Assembly: GCA_945875935.1 (NCBI GenBank)
Contig: CAMCNE010000049.1
Location: 1-16,418, forward strand
DNA length: 16,418 nucleotides
Reading direction: 5' to 3'
From: Bordetella parapertussis
Lineage (GTDB): Bacteria; Pseudomonadota; Gammaproteobacteria; Burkholderiales; Burkholderiaceae_C
The stretch's first letter is position 1. Each line of letters opens with the position of its first letter. A program made the translations under genes and the position numbers. The notes below the pieces were generated by a model. That model did no database searches and was not told the DNA's origin. It was given only the letters and a program-made list of their open reading frames with translations. Of this stretch, positions 7,055-14,852 are shown one piece after another.

Positions 7055-7867
7055 ATGAACCACGAATCACAAACACCGCCTGCCGATGCACTGGTGCTCT
7101 ACGGCCAGACCTTCCAAAGCCGCCTGATGCTCGGCACATCGCGCTATCCCTCGCCTCAAGTGCTTGAAGAGGCGGTCAGGCGCGCACGCCCTGCCATGCT
7201 GACCGCCTCGCTGCGACGCCAGGGAGCGTCCACTGCCGAAGCTGGCGGCGATTTCTGGCGGCTGCTGCAAACACTGGGCGTGCCCGTGTTGCCCAACACC
7301 GCAGGCTGCCACGGCATCCAAGAGGTGATCACCACCGCCCAGATGGCGCGCGAGGTGTTTGACACGCCGTGGATCAAGCTCGAGTTGATCGGCGACGACT
7401 ACACGCTGCAGCCCGACACGCTCAAGCTCGTCGAAGCCGCCGAATGGCTGATCAAGGACGGTTTTCTGGTGCTGCCTTACTGCACCGAAGACCTGGTGGT
7501 CTGCCAGCGGCTGGTCGATGTGGGCTGCCAGGCCGTGATGCCCTGGGCCGCGCCGATCGGCACGGGCAAGGGCCCGGTCAACCCGTATGCGATGCAGGTG
7601 CTGCGCGAACGACTGGCCGTGCCGATGATCGTGGACGCAGGTCTGGGCAGGCCCTCGCACGCCTGTCAGGTCATGGAATGGGGTTACGACGGCGTGCTGC
7701 TCAACACGGCAGTAGCACTCGCCCAGGACCCGGTGGCCATGGCCGGTGCGTTCGCTGACGCGGTACAGGCCGGCCGCGGTGCCCGACTCGCCGGAGCGAT
7801 GGACGAACAGCACGCAGCGCAACCCAGCACGCCGGTGCTGGGAACACCTTTTTGGCATCACGAATGA
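7055..7867 (+). CDS. thiG: Thiazole synthase ThiG
   Basis: 270 residues, a (beta/alpha)8 barrel that condenses 1-deoxy-D-xylulose 5-phosphate, dehydroglycine and ThiS thiocarboxylate into the thiazole. The Schiff-base lysine is Lys108 in TPWIKLELIGD. Other family blocks: LMLGTSRYPS (24-33), LPNTAGCHG (79-87), GCQAVMPWAAPIGTGKG and VDAGLGRPSHA, the phosphate-binding end. The C-terminal ~25 residues (HAAQPSTPVLGTPFWHHE) extend past the usual end. It follows thiS in the same operon, and its TGA overlaps the thiE ATG by ATGA. Confidence 0.96.
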   Translation: MNHESQTPPADALVLYGQTFQSRLMLGTSRYPSPQVLEEAVRRARPAMLTASLRRQGASTAEAGGDFWRLLQTLGVPVLPNTAGCHGIQEVITTAQMAREVFDTPWIKLELIGDDYTLQPDTLKLVEAAEWLIKDGFLVLPYCTEDLVVCQRLVDVGCQAVMPWAAPIGTGKGPVNPYAMQVLRERLAVPMIVDAGLGRPSHACQVMEWGYDGVLLNTAVALAQDPVAMAGAFADAVQAGRGARLAGAMDEQHAAQPSTPVLGTPFWHHE

Positions 7868-8751
7868 GCACGCCCTCGAACATGGTGGGTGCCATCGTCG
7901 ATGCCCACGCGCTGCTGGCCTTGCCGCCGTCAGACACGTCGGCCATCGCATTTCACCAAAGCGATCCGGCGTACCGCGCAGCCAAGCAAGCGGCCCGCGC
8001 ACTGGGCTTCATTGAAGCCGATGCCGAGTGCGTTGCCAGCGCATGGCAAGCCCGCACGCAGCGCCTCGGTGAATTCGACGCCACCACGTGGCCTGACGAG
8101 CCTGTGGACTTCCGCCTGGCGCCCCATCCGCGAGCCCATGCCTTCGCGCCCTGCCCCGCTTCGCTCGGCCTGTATGCGGTGTTGCCCGACGCCGCATGGG
8201 TCGCCCGCATGGCGCATGCCGGCGTGCCGACGCTGCAACTGCGCTTCAAGTCAGATGACGACAAAGCCGTTCAACGCGAGGTTGAAGCTGCTATCGCAGC
8301 AGTTCAAGGCAGCCCCTCGCTGCTGTTCATCAACGACCACTGGCAAGCGGCCATTCGCGCCGGTGCCTATGGCGTTCATCTGGGCCAGGAAGACATCGCC
8401 ACGGCACAGCTTGACGCCATCCGCGACGCGGGGCTGCGCCTGGGGCTGAGCAGCCACGGCTACGCCGAAATGCTGCGTGTGGACAGACTCAGCCCCAGCT
8501 ACATCGCCATGGGCGCGGTGTACCCCACGACCTTGAAGCAAATGCCGACCGCGCCACAAGGACCGTACCGTCTGGCCGCCTACGCACGGCTGATGCGCCA
8601 ACATGCGTTGGTGGCCATCGGCGGCATCGATGCCGAGCGACTGCCACAGGTGCTCAAGTCCGGCGTGGGCTCGGTGGCTGTGGTGCGCGCACTCATTGCC
8701 GCGCAGCACCCCGAAGCCACCGCCGCCGAATGGCTTGAAAAGTTCGCCTGA
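7864..8751 (+). CDS. thiE: Thiamine-phosphate synthase ThiE with ~100-residue N-terminal extension
   Basis: 295 residues against ~210 for E. coli ThiE. Residues ~102-290 form the TIM-barrel synthase that joins HMP-PP and thiazole phosphate: GLYAVLPD, LQLRFKS (125-130), FINDHW (155-160), GAYGVHLGQED (168-178), LGLSSHG (193-199), YIAMGAVYPTTLKQ (213-226), VAIGGID (250-256) and the phosphate site GVGSVAVVRAL. The Mg/diphosphate Asp residues (Asp158, Asp178 by motif) are present. Residues 1-100 are an unassigned, conserved-looking domain with AARALGFIEADAE and WPDEPVDFRL. ATG 7864 is chosen from the ATGA overlap with thiG. It is the last gene of the operon; no terminator is seen before the tRNA. 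Confidence 0.93.
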   Translation: MSTPSNMVGAIVDAHALLALPPSDTSAIAFHQSDPAYRAAKQAARALGFIEADAECVASAWQARTQRLGEFDATTWPDEPVDFRLAPHPRAHAFAPCPASLGLYAVLPDAAWVARMAHAGVPTLQLRFKSDDDKAVQREVEAAIAAVQGSPSLLFINDHWQAAIRAGAYGVHLGQEDIATAQLDAIRDAGLRLGLSSHGYAEMLRVDRLSPSYIAMGAVYPTTLKQMPTAPQGPYRLAAYARLMRQHALVAIGGIDAERLPQVLKSGVGSVAVVRALIAAQHPEATAAEWLEKFA

Positions 8752-8811
8752 AATTCAGCGACCACCACGATCGAATGCAAAACTCAGTGCCTAAACCCGC
8801 CCCAAGCCGTC

Positions 8812-8817
8812 TACAAT
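8812..8817 (+). promoter_or_regulatory. Probable -10 box of tRNA-Asn
   Basis: TACAAT ends 10 nt before the first base of the tRNA, a usual distance for a stable-RNA promoter. The -35 region is not clear. Confidence 0.45.
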
Positions 8818-8827
8818 CTCGGGCTGT

Positions 8828-8903
8828 TCCTCGATAGCTCAGTCGGTAGAGCGCCGGACTGTTAATCCGTAGGTCCCTGGTTCGAGCCCAGGTCGAGGAG
8901 CCA
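8828..8903 (+). tRNA. tRNA-Asn (anticodon GTT)
   Basis: 76 nt including an encoded CCA. The acceptor stem TCCTCGA (8828-8834) pairs with TCGAGGA (8893-8899), discriminator G8900, then CCA. The D arm is AGCTCAGTCGGTAGAGC, the anticodon loop CTGTTAA places GTT at 8861-8863, and the T arm is CCTGG-TTCGAGC-CCAGG. No intron or oddity is visible. It lies 76 nt after thiE and is followed by a terminator. Confidence 0.98.
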
Positions 8904-8919
8904 TATAAAACAAGCACTT

Positions 8920-8946
8920 AGCCCCGTTCACAAGACGGGGCTTTGT
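8920..8946 (+). terminator. Intrinsic terminator after tRNA-Asn
   Basis: The 8-bp stem AGCCCCGT (8920-8927) / ACGGGGCT (8935-8942) with loop TCACAAG is followed by TTGTT. The T-run is short but position and stem strength fit a Rho-independent terminator. Confidence 0.8.
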
Positions 8947-9540
8947 TGCTTCTGGGGCTCTTACAGACGATTTACAGACTGCGGTACGGGGTTTCTGGCA
9001 CTCCGATGCACACGGGCAGGCTCCGCAAACGACACACCCGGCGCGCTCGCTGGCCTTCAATCGAGGCCGCAGCGTTGCGAAGTGGCCCTGCCAACGAAAA
9101 AGGCTTGCCTAAAGGTAAGTCTTAGCGGCTCGACGCCGTGAACGCCTACCGACCGCCCCCCATCCCCCCGGGGGGGTGGGCCCTGTCAGTCCGCCGAACG
9201 AACACGGTGGGTCCGCACGAAATTTTTTTGCGACGCGTTCTCCGCCTGCGGCCTAATCGATTCCGTTGTGCTCGCGTGGCTTGAGTTGCTCGGCGAGGAA
9301 GGGTTCTTCGGTTGCGAGGTCACCGAGCAGCCATCCTGAATTCCAGGGCGGTTCAGGCTGTAAACGCGAACCGTCTCGTTCCAAGATTGATGCAGCCCCC
9401 GTGCGTCAATCCTCCGCTGGTTCACCCCATGAGCCTCTTGCGTCACAAAATCACCTGATAGTGGCGCGCCCCGGGCCAACTTCAACGACCGCAGGCGTTT
9501 GGTTGCTCGGCACGCCCAACCTTGAACCAAGGCAGCCAAG
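8947..9540. other. Gene-free stretch downstream of tRNA-Asn
   Basis: No ORF here is convincing on either strand. Seen: two copies of TTACAGAC 11 bp apart (8961-8968, 8972-8979), the C/G inverted repeat at 9159-9180, and a stop-free stretch ending at TGA 9337-9339 that reads like protein (WLELLGEEGFFGCEVTEQ) but lacks a start. The position beside a tRNA 3' end is where integrative elements often sit, so this may be the scar of a lost element. No integrase or second copy of the tRNA end was found. Confidence 0.4.
9159..9180. repeat. C/G inverted repeat
   Basis: An 11-bp self-complementary sequence centred at 9169/9170: CCCATCCCCCC followed by GGGGGGGTGGG, with one G-T pair and no loop. It is not followed by a T-run, so a terminator role is uncertain. 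Confidence 0.6.
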
Positions 9541-10041
9541 ATGACTGCTCAGCTTCATGAGCGACTGCGCTATGAGGGCCAGGAGCTGTCGATGTGCACC
9601 ACGCCGCTTGGCGATTACTTTCGCCTCGGTGGTGTGAGTCCCGGCTTCGAGTTCAACTGCACCGCCCTATGGCGAGGTTACGTGGGAAGCTGGGAAATCG
9701 TGGGTGAAAGGCTGTACCTGGTCGAGCTCACCGGCACGCTCAACAACGGGGACCAAGCCTGTGTGGCATCGATCTTCCCCGACTTCCCAGACAGGGTCTT
9801 TGCTCACTGGTACAGCGGAACGATCCGGATCCCGCGTGGCAAGTTACTTGACTACGTCCACATGGGCTACGCCAGCACCTACGAGAACGCCCTTTTCATC
9901 GAGTTCGAACGCGGCGTGATCAAGTCCACACGGCTCACCCACAACGGAATCGCCGGACCCAACGCCGCACCTGCGGGGACTGAGGTCAGTGCATTCACGG
10001 TCTTTACTCGGGGGGTCAAGTCCCCGGGAGATGCACCTTGA
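9541..10041 (+). CDS. Conserved-looking hypothetical protein
   Basis: 166 residues, no signal peptide or membrane helix. Codon usage is native high-GC, and AAGG stands ~7 nt before the ATG. Aromatic, beta-rich sequence: ALWRGYVGSWEIVGERLYLVELTG, cut by a Thr-Gly turn, then FAHWYSGTIRIPRGKLLDYVHMGY and YENALFIEFERGVI. I associate this W-x-GY-x-G-x-WE / HWYSG / VHMGY pattern with uncharacterised bacterial families but cannot name a domain or function. The stop TGA 10039-10041 overlaps the TTG start of the next gene, so the two are probably translated as a coupled pair. Confidence 0.75.
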   Translation: MTAQLHERLRYEGQELSMCTTPLGDYFRLGGVSPGFEFNCTALWRGYVGSWEIVGERLYLVELTGTLNNGDQACVASIFPDFPDRVFAHWYSGTIRIPRGKLLDYVHMGYASTYENALFIEFERGVIKSTRLTHNGIAGPNAAPAGTEVSAFTVFTRGVKSPGDAP

Positions 10042-10655
10042 TCTATCTGACTTGGTATGCGGTTGTCGGCGGCATCGTGCTCGCCGTCATGCTCATAGCG
10101 AACCGCATGGACACGAAGCGCGATTCGCTCTGGGTGCGGCAAGTCCGTGACGAACTGAACCCCGAACGCAAGACGCTGCGATACCGAATTCTCGGAAATG
10201 TCGTCGCACCAGCGCTGGCATCGTTGCTGGTGTTGGGGGTCTGGCCGGTTGCGTTGGCCATGGTGTTGAAGGATCGGTTGACCGCAAGAGCCGCGAGCAC
10301 ATCCAAGCAAGAGACCGCATCTGCCGGGGATCGTGGCGATCTTTTCGGGCGGGAGCGCGTGTTCGCGGTGACCCATGGCGACCTTCGAGAGCGATTGACC
10401 ATCGAAGACATCGAAGGTCGCGAGCGGGTGATCGATCCGCTTGGGGCGGTGCCGGAACTGCCCTTCGGTCATTTAAACGCCACTTGGAAAGGCTTTGTGG
10501 AGGCTGCTCCGGCGGATTCCGAACTCTGGTCGTTTTGTGCGCACTGGCAAGGCGACTGGGGCGTTGACAAACGAATTGAGGGCTACGTCGCCGTGACAGA
10601 CCAGCACATCGGGCCGCATCTCGTTGTCATCCAGTGCGCCGTCGAGGGCGGCTGA
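10038..10655 (+). CDS. Hypothetical membrane protein, two predicted helices, TTG start
   Basis: 205 residues. Helix 1 at ~3-20 (YLTWYAVVGGIVLAVMLI) and helix 2 at ~54-75 (VAPALASLLVLGVWPVALAM) are joined by a basic loop (DTKRDSLWVRQVRDEL). The rest is a soluble domain containing FGRERVFAVTHGDLRERLT and WSFCAHWQGDW, which I do not recognise. The TTG at 10038 is chosen because it overlaps the upstream stop as TTGA and gives the N-terminal helix. It probably works with the preceding protein. The DUF3857 gene starts 37 nt after its stop. Confidence 0.7.
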   Translation: MIYLTWYAVVGGIVLAVMLIANRMDTKRDSLWVRQVRDELNPERKTLRYRILGNVVAPALASLLVLGVWPVALAMVLKDRLTARAASTSKQETASAGDRGDLFGRERVFAVTHGDLRERLTIEDIEGRERVIDPLGAVPELPFGHLNATWKGFVEAAPADSELWSFCAHWQGDWGVDKRIEGYVAVTDQHIGPHLVVIQCAVEGG

Positions 10656-10692
10656 CTTCTCGAATCAATCGCTCAAAACCAAAAACCAAAGC

Positions 10693-12552
10693 ATGCACCC
10701 ATCACTTCGCTCCACCCTGCTCTTGCTCATCGCGTTGGCACCCGCTCTGCCCGCCTTCGCCCAATATCAACCCAGCTACACCGTGCTGCGCAGCACGCAG
10801 CATGTGCACGTGAACCGCGATGGCTCCAACACCGATGACATCTCGAGCCTCGTGCGCATCGACACGCCCAAGGGCATCGAGCTGCTCGGCGAACAGCGGC
10901 TGTCGTATGTGGGCTCGCTCGAGACGATGGAAGTGGTCGAAGCCTGGACGCTCACGCCCGATGGCCAGCGCATCGACGTGCCGCCCAGCGGCATTCGCAC
11001 GATGGAGGAGTCAGATTCGGGCTCGCCTCAGTTCAGCGATGGCAAGGTGCTGGTCATCATCTTTCCGGCGGTGAGCGTGGGCGCGCAGACGTTCTGGCGC
11101 GCGCGCAGCGTGCAGCACACGCCTTACTTTCCCGGCAACTTTTTCTGGTCTCGGTTCTTCTCTCCACAGGTGGTGCAGCAAGACACCCGTCTGACCATCA
11201 CCCACGACCCGGCCATCGCGCTGTCGATCGAAGCCAGTGGCATGTCGGGCGGCGCGGTGGCTGCCCTGGCCTCGGACGCGCCGGGCACGGTGCGGCATGA
11301 ATACGCCTTCAAGCAAGACACCGCCTTTCCGCCCGAACCCGGCCGGCTCCCGTTGACCGACTTTGCGCCGAACGTGCTGGTCACCAGCTTCAAGAGCTGG
11401 GGCGAGCTCGGGCTGGCCTATCAGGCCCGAGCACGGCCGCAAGCAGAACCGACCGAAGCCATCACCCGCCTGGCCACCGAGCTGACCGCCGGCAAGACCG
11501 CCCCGCGCGACAAGGTGCGTGCGCTGCACCAATGGGTCAGCCGCAACATTCGCTACGTCAGCATGGACATCGGTGCCGGCGGGTTTGTGCCGCACTCAGC
11601 ACAAAGCATCCTCGACAACCGCTACGGCGACTGTAAGGACCACGTGGCGCTGCTCGAAGCGATGCTGCGCTCGGTCGGTATCGAAAGCTCCCCGGCGCTG
11701 ATCAACTACGGCGATGCGGTGCGGCTGCCCAAGCTGCCGGTGTCCTCACCGATCAATCACGTGATCACCTACATCCCGAGCCTGGATCTGTACCTGGACT
11801 CCACATCCCAGTTTGCGCCCCTGGGCACGCTGCCTGATGGCGACCTCGACAAGCCGGTGCTGCTCACCGCCACGGGCGAGGTGGGCCGCACGCCGGCCAT
11901 GCATCCGCAGCGCGAATTCATCCACTCGCAGGCCTGGCTCACCTTGAGCAAGACCGGTGAGGTGACAGGCCGATCGGTCACCCGTTATGGCGGCAGTCAC
12001 GAGATCGACTCGCGCGGCGCGCGCTTCGACCATCAGGGGCGCGAGGTGTCGCAGATCGTTGATGACTTGCTGTCGCGGTTTGATGAGACCGGCACCGGGA
12101 ACATCGAGCAGCCCGATCCGCTGGATCTGACGGTGCCGTGGGAGGTGAAGTCCAGCTTCGAGCTCGACCCGGTGGTCAACATGCCCGGGCCGGCGGCGAT
12201 GACTCTGCCCGTGGGGTTGGCGCCAGGCGTCATCCCGAGCATGCGCACGTCCAAGGCTTTCCCCGAGCGCCGCTTCGAGTTCTATTGCGGCTCGCACGGC
12301 TATCGCGAGGAGACGGAGATTGCCTTTCCGGCGAGTACCCGCATCGATCGCATTCCGCCCAATGTGAGTTTCAGCCGCGGCGCAATTCGCTATTCAGCGC
12401 AGTACCAGCGGCGTGGGCAGAGCTTGCACGTGGTGCGTGAATACACAGCGCACCGACAGGGTCTGGCGTGCAATGCAACCAACGACGCGGACTGGGCGGC
12501 GCTGTTGCCGGTGCTGCAGAGGGATTTGCGGGGGCAGGTGTTTTTCAGGTAG
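10693..12552 (+). CDS. Exported DUF3857 / transglutaminase-like protein
   Basis: 619 residues. The start at 10693 gives a clear signal peptide (LRSTLLLLIALAPALPAFA, ~5-23, cleavage near AFA-QY); an earlier in-frame ATG at 10624 overlaps the upstream gene and hides the signal. Residues ~25-200 match the DUF3857 beta-rich domain pattern, followed by a transglutaminase/protease-like core: Cys314 in RYGDCKDHVALL, His356 in PINHVITY, Asp369 in LYLDST. The triad is complete. Such proteins are periplasmic or surface-linked and mostly uncharacterised; the fold can act on peptide or amide bonds. The last ~140 residues are beta-rich, ending ADWAALLPVLQRDLRGQVFF. The 3' end recurs as a decayed copy near 15.6 kb. 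Confidence 0.88.
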   Translation: MHPSLRSTLLLLIALAPALPAFAQYQPSYTVLRSTQHVHVNRDGSNTDDISSLVRIDTPKGIELLGEQRLSYVGSLETMEVVEAWTLTPDGQRIDVPPSGIRTMEESDSGSPQFSDGKVLVIIFPAVSVGAQTFWRARSVQHTPYFPGNFFWSRFFSPQVVQQDTRLTITHDPAIALSIEASGMSGGAVAALASDAPGTVRHEYAFKQDTAFPPEPGRLPLTDFAPNVLVTSFKSWGELGLAYQARARPQAEPTEAITRLATELTAGKTAPRDKVRALHQWVSRNIRYVSMDIGAGGFVPHSAQSILDNRYGDCKDHVALLEAMLRSVGIESSPALINYGDAVRLPKLPVSSPINHVITYIPSLDLYLDSTSQFAPLGTLPDGDLDKPVLLTATGEVGRTPAMHPQREFIHSQAWLTLSKTGEVTGRSVTRYGGSHEIDSRGARFDHQGREVSQIVDDLLSRFDETGTGNIEQPDPLDLTVPWEVKSSFELDPVVNMPGPAAMTLPVGLAPGVIPSMRTSKAFPERRFEFYCGSHGYREETEIAFPASTRIDRIPPNVSFSRGAIRYSAQYQRRGQSLHVVREYTAHRQGLACNATNDADWAALLPVLQRDLRGQVFFR

Positions 12553-12572
12553 CCACTAGTGTCAACCCCCCC
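12514..12572 (+). repeat. Direct repeat, copy A (3' end of DUF3857 gene and flank)
   Basis: 59 nt matching 15640-15698 with one mismatch (A12536 versus G15662); the last 35 nt (12538-12572) are identical and run past the stop codon into CACTAGTGTCAA and a C7 run. Weaker similarity extends upstream to ~12423. Downstream, GGGTG-ATATC-CACCC (12575-12589) can form a small hairpin. Confidence 0.95.
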
Positions 12573-12651
12573 GGAGGGTGATATCCACCCGAAGGAATTT
12601 CACGTAGAACTCCTAAAGTTGGATGGATCAGGTCACATCGCACGCTCCGAC

Positions 12652-13203
12652 ATGAACACCTCACTGCTCGTCGTCTTTTCGCATGGCAAGGAATCTGGCC
12701 CGCACGGCCGAAAATTGCAGGCACTTGCCCAGGTCGCCCGTGAGCATGGGGCATTGACTGTCTCAGTCGACTACCGCGAAAGCCCTATCGGTATGAAGCA
12801 TGACGCGAATCGCCCCGGCGAAGCCGAACGGCGTGTTGGGCAGTTGCTGGCAGCATCACTCCCCAAAGTGGCACGAACCGTGTTTGTCGGCTCGAGCATG
12901 GGCGGCTACGTGTCCACAGTGGCAGCACTCACAAGACCAGTCGATGGCCTTTTTCTGTTGGCGCCGGCGTTCTTTCTGCAGGGCTACAAAGAGCAATCCT
13001 TTGAAGGGACATTGCCGCCCACGGAGATCATGCACGGTTGGAGCGATGAGGTCGTGCCTTGGCAGAACAGCGCCCGCTTTGGTGAACGCCACCGCTGCAC
13101 TCTGCACCTCATCAATGGAGATCACCGACTTGACGAGGCTTTGCCGCGGATCGAGCTCCTATTCAGCCTATTCCTGAAAAGCTCTGTACCCGTAGTCGTC
13201 TGA
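12652..13203 (+). CDS. Small alpha/beta hydrolase
   Basis: 183 residues from ATG 12652. An alternative GTG at 12559 lies inside the repeat and adds residues that do not look like the fold, so it is not preferred; neither start has a good ribosome site. Core motifs: LLVVFSHGKESGPHGRK (5-21, oxyanion HG), nucleophile elbow VGSSMGG with Ser82, acid HGWSDEVVP (Asp132) and base NGDHRL (His158). All three catalytic residues are present, so this should be an active cytoplasmic serine hydrolase (esterase, thioesterase or similar); substrate unknown. No signal peptide. It is the first gene after the copy A repeat, and its GC content is a little lower than that of the thi operon. Confidence 0.85.
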   Translation: MNTSLLVVFSHGKESGPHGRKLQALAQVAREHGALTVSVDYRESPIGMKHDANRPGEAERRVGQLLAASLPKVARTVFVGSSMGGYVSTVAALTRPVDGLFLLAPAFFLQGYKEQSFEGTLPPTEIMHGWSDEVVPWQNSARFGERHRCTLHLINGDHRLDEALPRIELLFSLFLKSSVPVVV

Positions 13204-13218
13204 ATTGCGCGACCACCC

Positions 13219-13548
13219 ATGCACGGCCAGACTGTCGCTGACGCAATGCATGCGCATCGCATTGCTCTGATGTTTTATCTGAATAGCAAAGAACTTTTTA
13301 AAAAAAAGTTGATGCCTGTCGTGATCGAACGTCTCGCGAAAGCCTTTAACGCTGTCGGCCTGCACGCAAAGGCAGAGATAGCTACACGCGTGCAGAACGC
13401 AGTCGAAAGCGGCGTGGCCATCGACGCCGCCATCTGGGACGTTCTTCTGAGCGAGGCCTTGGCGGCTTCGCCACCAGACCAACAAGCTGCGCCGGCGCTT
13501 CAAGAGGCGCTTGAGCGATTGCGTGGTGCTGAAGAAAATCAGCACTAA
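13219..13548 (+). CDS. Short hypothetical ORF
   Basis: 109 residues if started at ATG 13219; ATG 13246 or 13270 (MFYLNSKELFKKK) are equally possible, and none has a clear ribosome site. Mostly helical and Ala-rich, no membrane helix, no recognised motif. An A8 run (13300-13307) encoding the KKK is a possible slippage point. It lies 15 nt after the hydrolase gene on the same strand. An antisense frame of similar length exists, so coding is only moderately likely. Confidence 0.4.
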   Translation: MHGQTVADAMHAHRIALMFYLNSKELFKKKLMPVVIERLAKAFNAVGLHAKAEIATRVQNAVESGVAIDAAIWDVLLSEALAASPPDQQAAPALQEALERLRGAEENQH

Positions 13549-13601
13549 ACATAACCGCCAGCCAAACCCAAAATTTACGCAGGAAATGCCGAGAAATCCA
13601 C

Positions 13602-14171
13602 ATGGAAATTGTAAAAATAATCATTTTTCTGCCTGGCTATATCATGCTGGCGTTTATCTATTTTTTCCCAACGGAGTGGGGGAAAAATAAAAGTACAACC
13701 AAGGGTGCGCGCATGTGGCAATACAAATCCTACTTCGCACCCATAATAAGCCTACTTTTCTATGCTCTTTTAGTTTTATTTCTGATGGTAGTTCGGCCAA
13801 AAATAGCAGCCATTACAGAGGCTGTTGAAGTGCAACAAAGCACCGCTGCGAGTGCACCGGAAACCAGCCCCATGAAATTGGACACCGAGATCAAGTCGGG
13901 AGTGATGGGTGGTAAAACTGAAACAAAAAACTCTACAGCAACGGTAACGATAACGGTCGATGAAGAGACAGCCAGCGAAAATCCAAAACCTCCGACTGAG
14001 GTTAATTCCCTAGTCGAATCTGAGGAACCTGATAAGCCGACCAGCAGCCAATCAAAAATCGACGCCAAAAGCATGTGGGAACTTGAGGAGGCAGTGCAGT
14101 ATCACGGACACAACCCCGAAATCAGAAAAAGACTGGGGCTACCACCAAAGGAGATTGGCCCAAAAAAATAA
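13602..14171 (+). CDS. Two-helix membrane protein with acidic linker, unknown function
   Basis: 189 residues, AT-rich and unlike the thi genes, so probably acquired. Helix 1 (~3-22, VKIIIFLPGYIMLAFIYFF) and helix 2 (~44-65, YFAPIISLLFYALLVLFLMV) are separated by a basic loop (GKNKSTTKGARMW). Residues ~75-160 are a low-complexity Thr/Glu/Ser/Pro linker, then a compact C-terminal motif MWELEEAVQYHGHNPEIRKR leading into LGLPPKEIG. The motif looks like a conserved peptide that could bind a partner. No close Shine-Dalgarno is seen. It is 93 nt upstream of the YbjN-like gene on the same strand; a joint role is possible but unproven. Confidence 0.7.
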   Translation: MEIVKIIIFLPGYIMLAFIYFFPTEWGKNKSTTKGARMWQYKSYFAPIISLLFYALLVLFLMVVRPKIAAITEAVEVQQSTAASAPETSPMKLDTEIKSGVMGGKTETKNSTATVTITVDEETASENPKPPTEVNSLVESEEPDKPTSSQSKIDAKSMWELEEAVQYHGHNPEIRKRLGLPPKEIGPKK

Positions 14172-14264
14172 TCAATCAATTTTTATTTCGGCATAACGCC
14201 AAGCCTTGCTGCATATTAATTTCAGCAGGCCGTCAAAAAAATTAAAATCACCAAGGAGACAATA

Positions 14265-14768
14265 ATGTTACTGAAAGATGCATTTCAAGCAGCGATGGAC
14301 GAGTGGGAGTGGGAGGATTCGATTGACCACGATGAAAGTGATGATACTTACATCATGAGAACTGGCGTTTTAATCGATGGGCAGAGATACAGTTTTGTTA
14401 TTTGGACTGACGAAGACAGAAAATGGATATCCATATCTGTCAAATCTCCCGTTACTGTTCCAGAATCGCGAAGACAAGAAGCCGCGGCACTGTTGAATTA
14501 CTTTAACTGCGGCACACGAATTGGTAAATTATGCCTGCATGAAGATGACGGGACCTTATACTATGAAAACACGATGGACATTGAGGGCTCTGATCCTTCT
14601 GTCACGCTATTTACAAATATGAGAAACCGTGCCGAAGAAGCATTTGGGGAAGCCCGTTGCAGTGCGATTGGAGCGATTGCCTTTAGCAAGCAAAAATTGA
14701 AGTCCGTCATCGAAGATTACAGAGAATCTTTCAATTCAAATAACGAAGAGACACCTGACGAGATTTAA
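14265..14768 (+). CDS. YbjN-like protein
   Basis: 167 residues, no signal or membrane helix. A strong ribosome site (AAGGAG at 14253-14258) lies 6 nt before the ATG. The pattern fits the YbjN family (type III secretion chaperone-like alpha/beta fold): YSFVIWTDEDRKWISISVKS, VPESRRQEAAALLNYFNCG, then RIGKLCLHEDDGTLYYENTM and a C-terminal helix with EEAFGEARCSAIGAIA. Family members are cytoplasmic, non-enzymatic, and linked in E. coli to stress and motility regulation; partners are mostly unknown. The AT-rich codon use matches the gene before it and differs from the chromosome-like part of the window. The Asn/Glu-rich tail is probably disordered. Confidence 0.75.
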   Translation: MLLKDAFQAAMDEWEWEDSIDHDESDDTYIMRTGVLIDGQRYSFVIWTDEDRKWISISVKSPVTVPESRRQEAAALLNYFNCGTRIGKLCLHEDDGTLYYENTMDIEGSDPSVTLFTNMRNRAEEAFGEARCSAIGAIAFSKQKLKSVIEDYRESFNSNNEETPDEI

Positions 14769-14852
14769 AAAATCATGGCTCAAAAATACTCAAATTCCCG
14801 GATTTCTTGAAATCACTAACCTTTGCCACAGCGCTTGCAGCGGGTGCGCTAG

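Noticed and set aside
9166..9339. Stop-free stretch reading RTKFFCDAFSACGLIDSVV and onward
   Set aside because: Looks protein-like but has no start codon or ribosome site and matches no family I know; kept only as a note in the gene-free stretch.
9186..9539. Minus-strand ORF of 117 codons downstream of the tRNA
   Set aside because: No motif, no ribosome site, Ser/Arg-rich in the manner of chance frames.
12559..12651. GTG start extending the small hydrolase into the direct repeat
   Set aside because: The extra 31 residues precede the fold's first strand and include repeat sequence; ATG 12652 starts right at the conserved strand.
13168..13545. Minus-strand ORF opposite the short ORF
   Set aside because: Composition is no better than the plus frame and there is no recognised motif; the plus frame fits the orientation of its neighbours.
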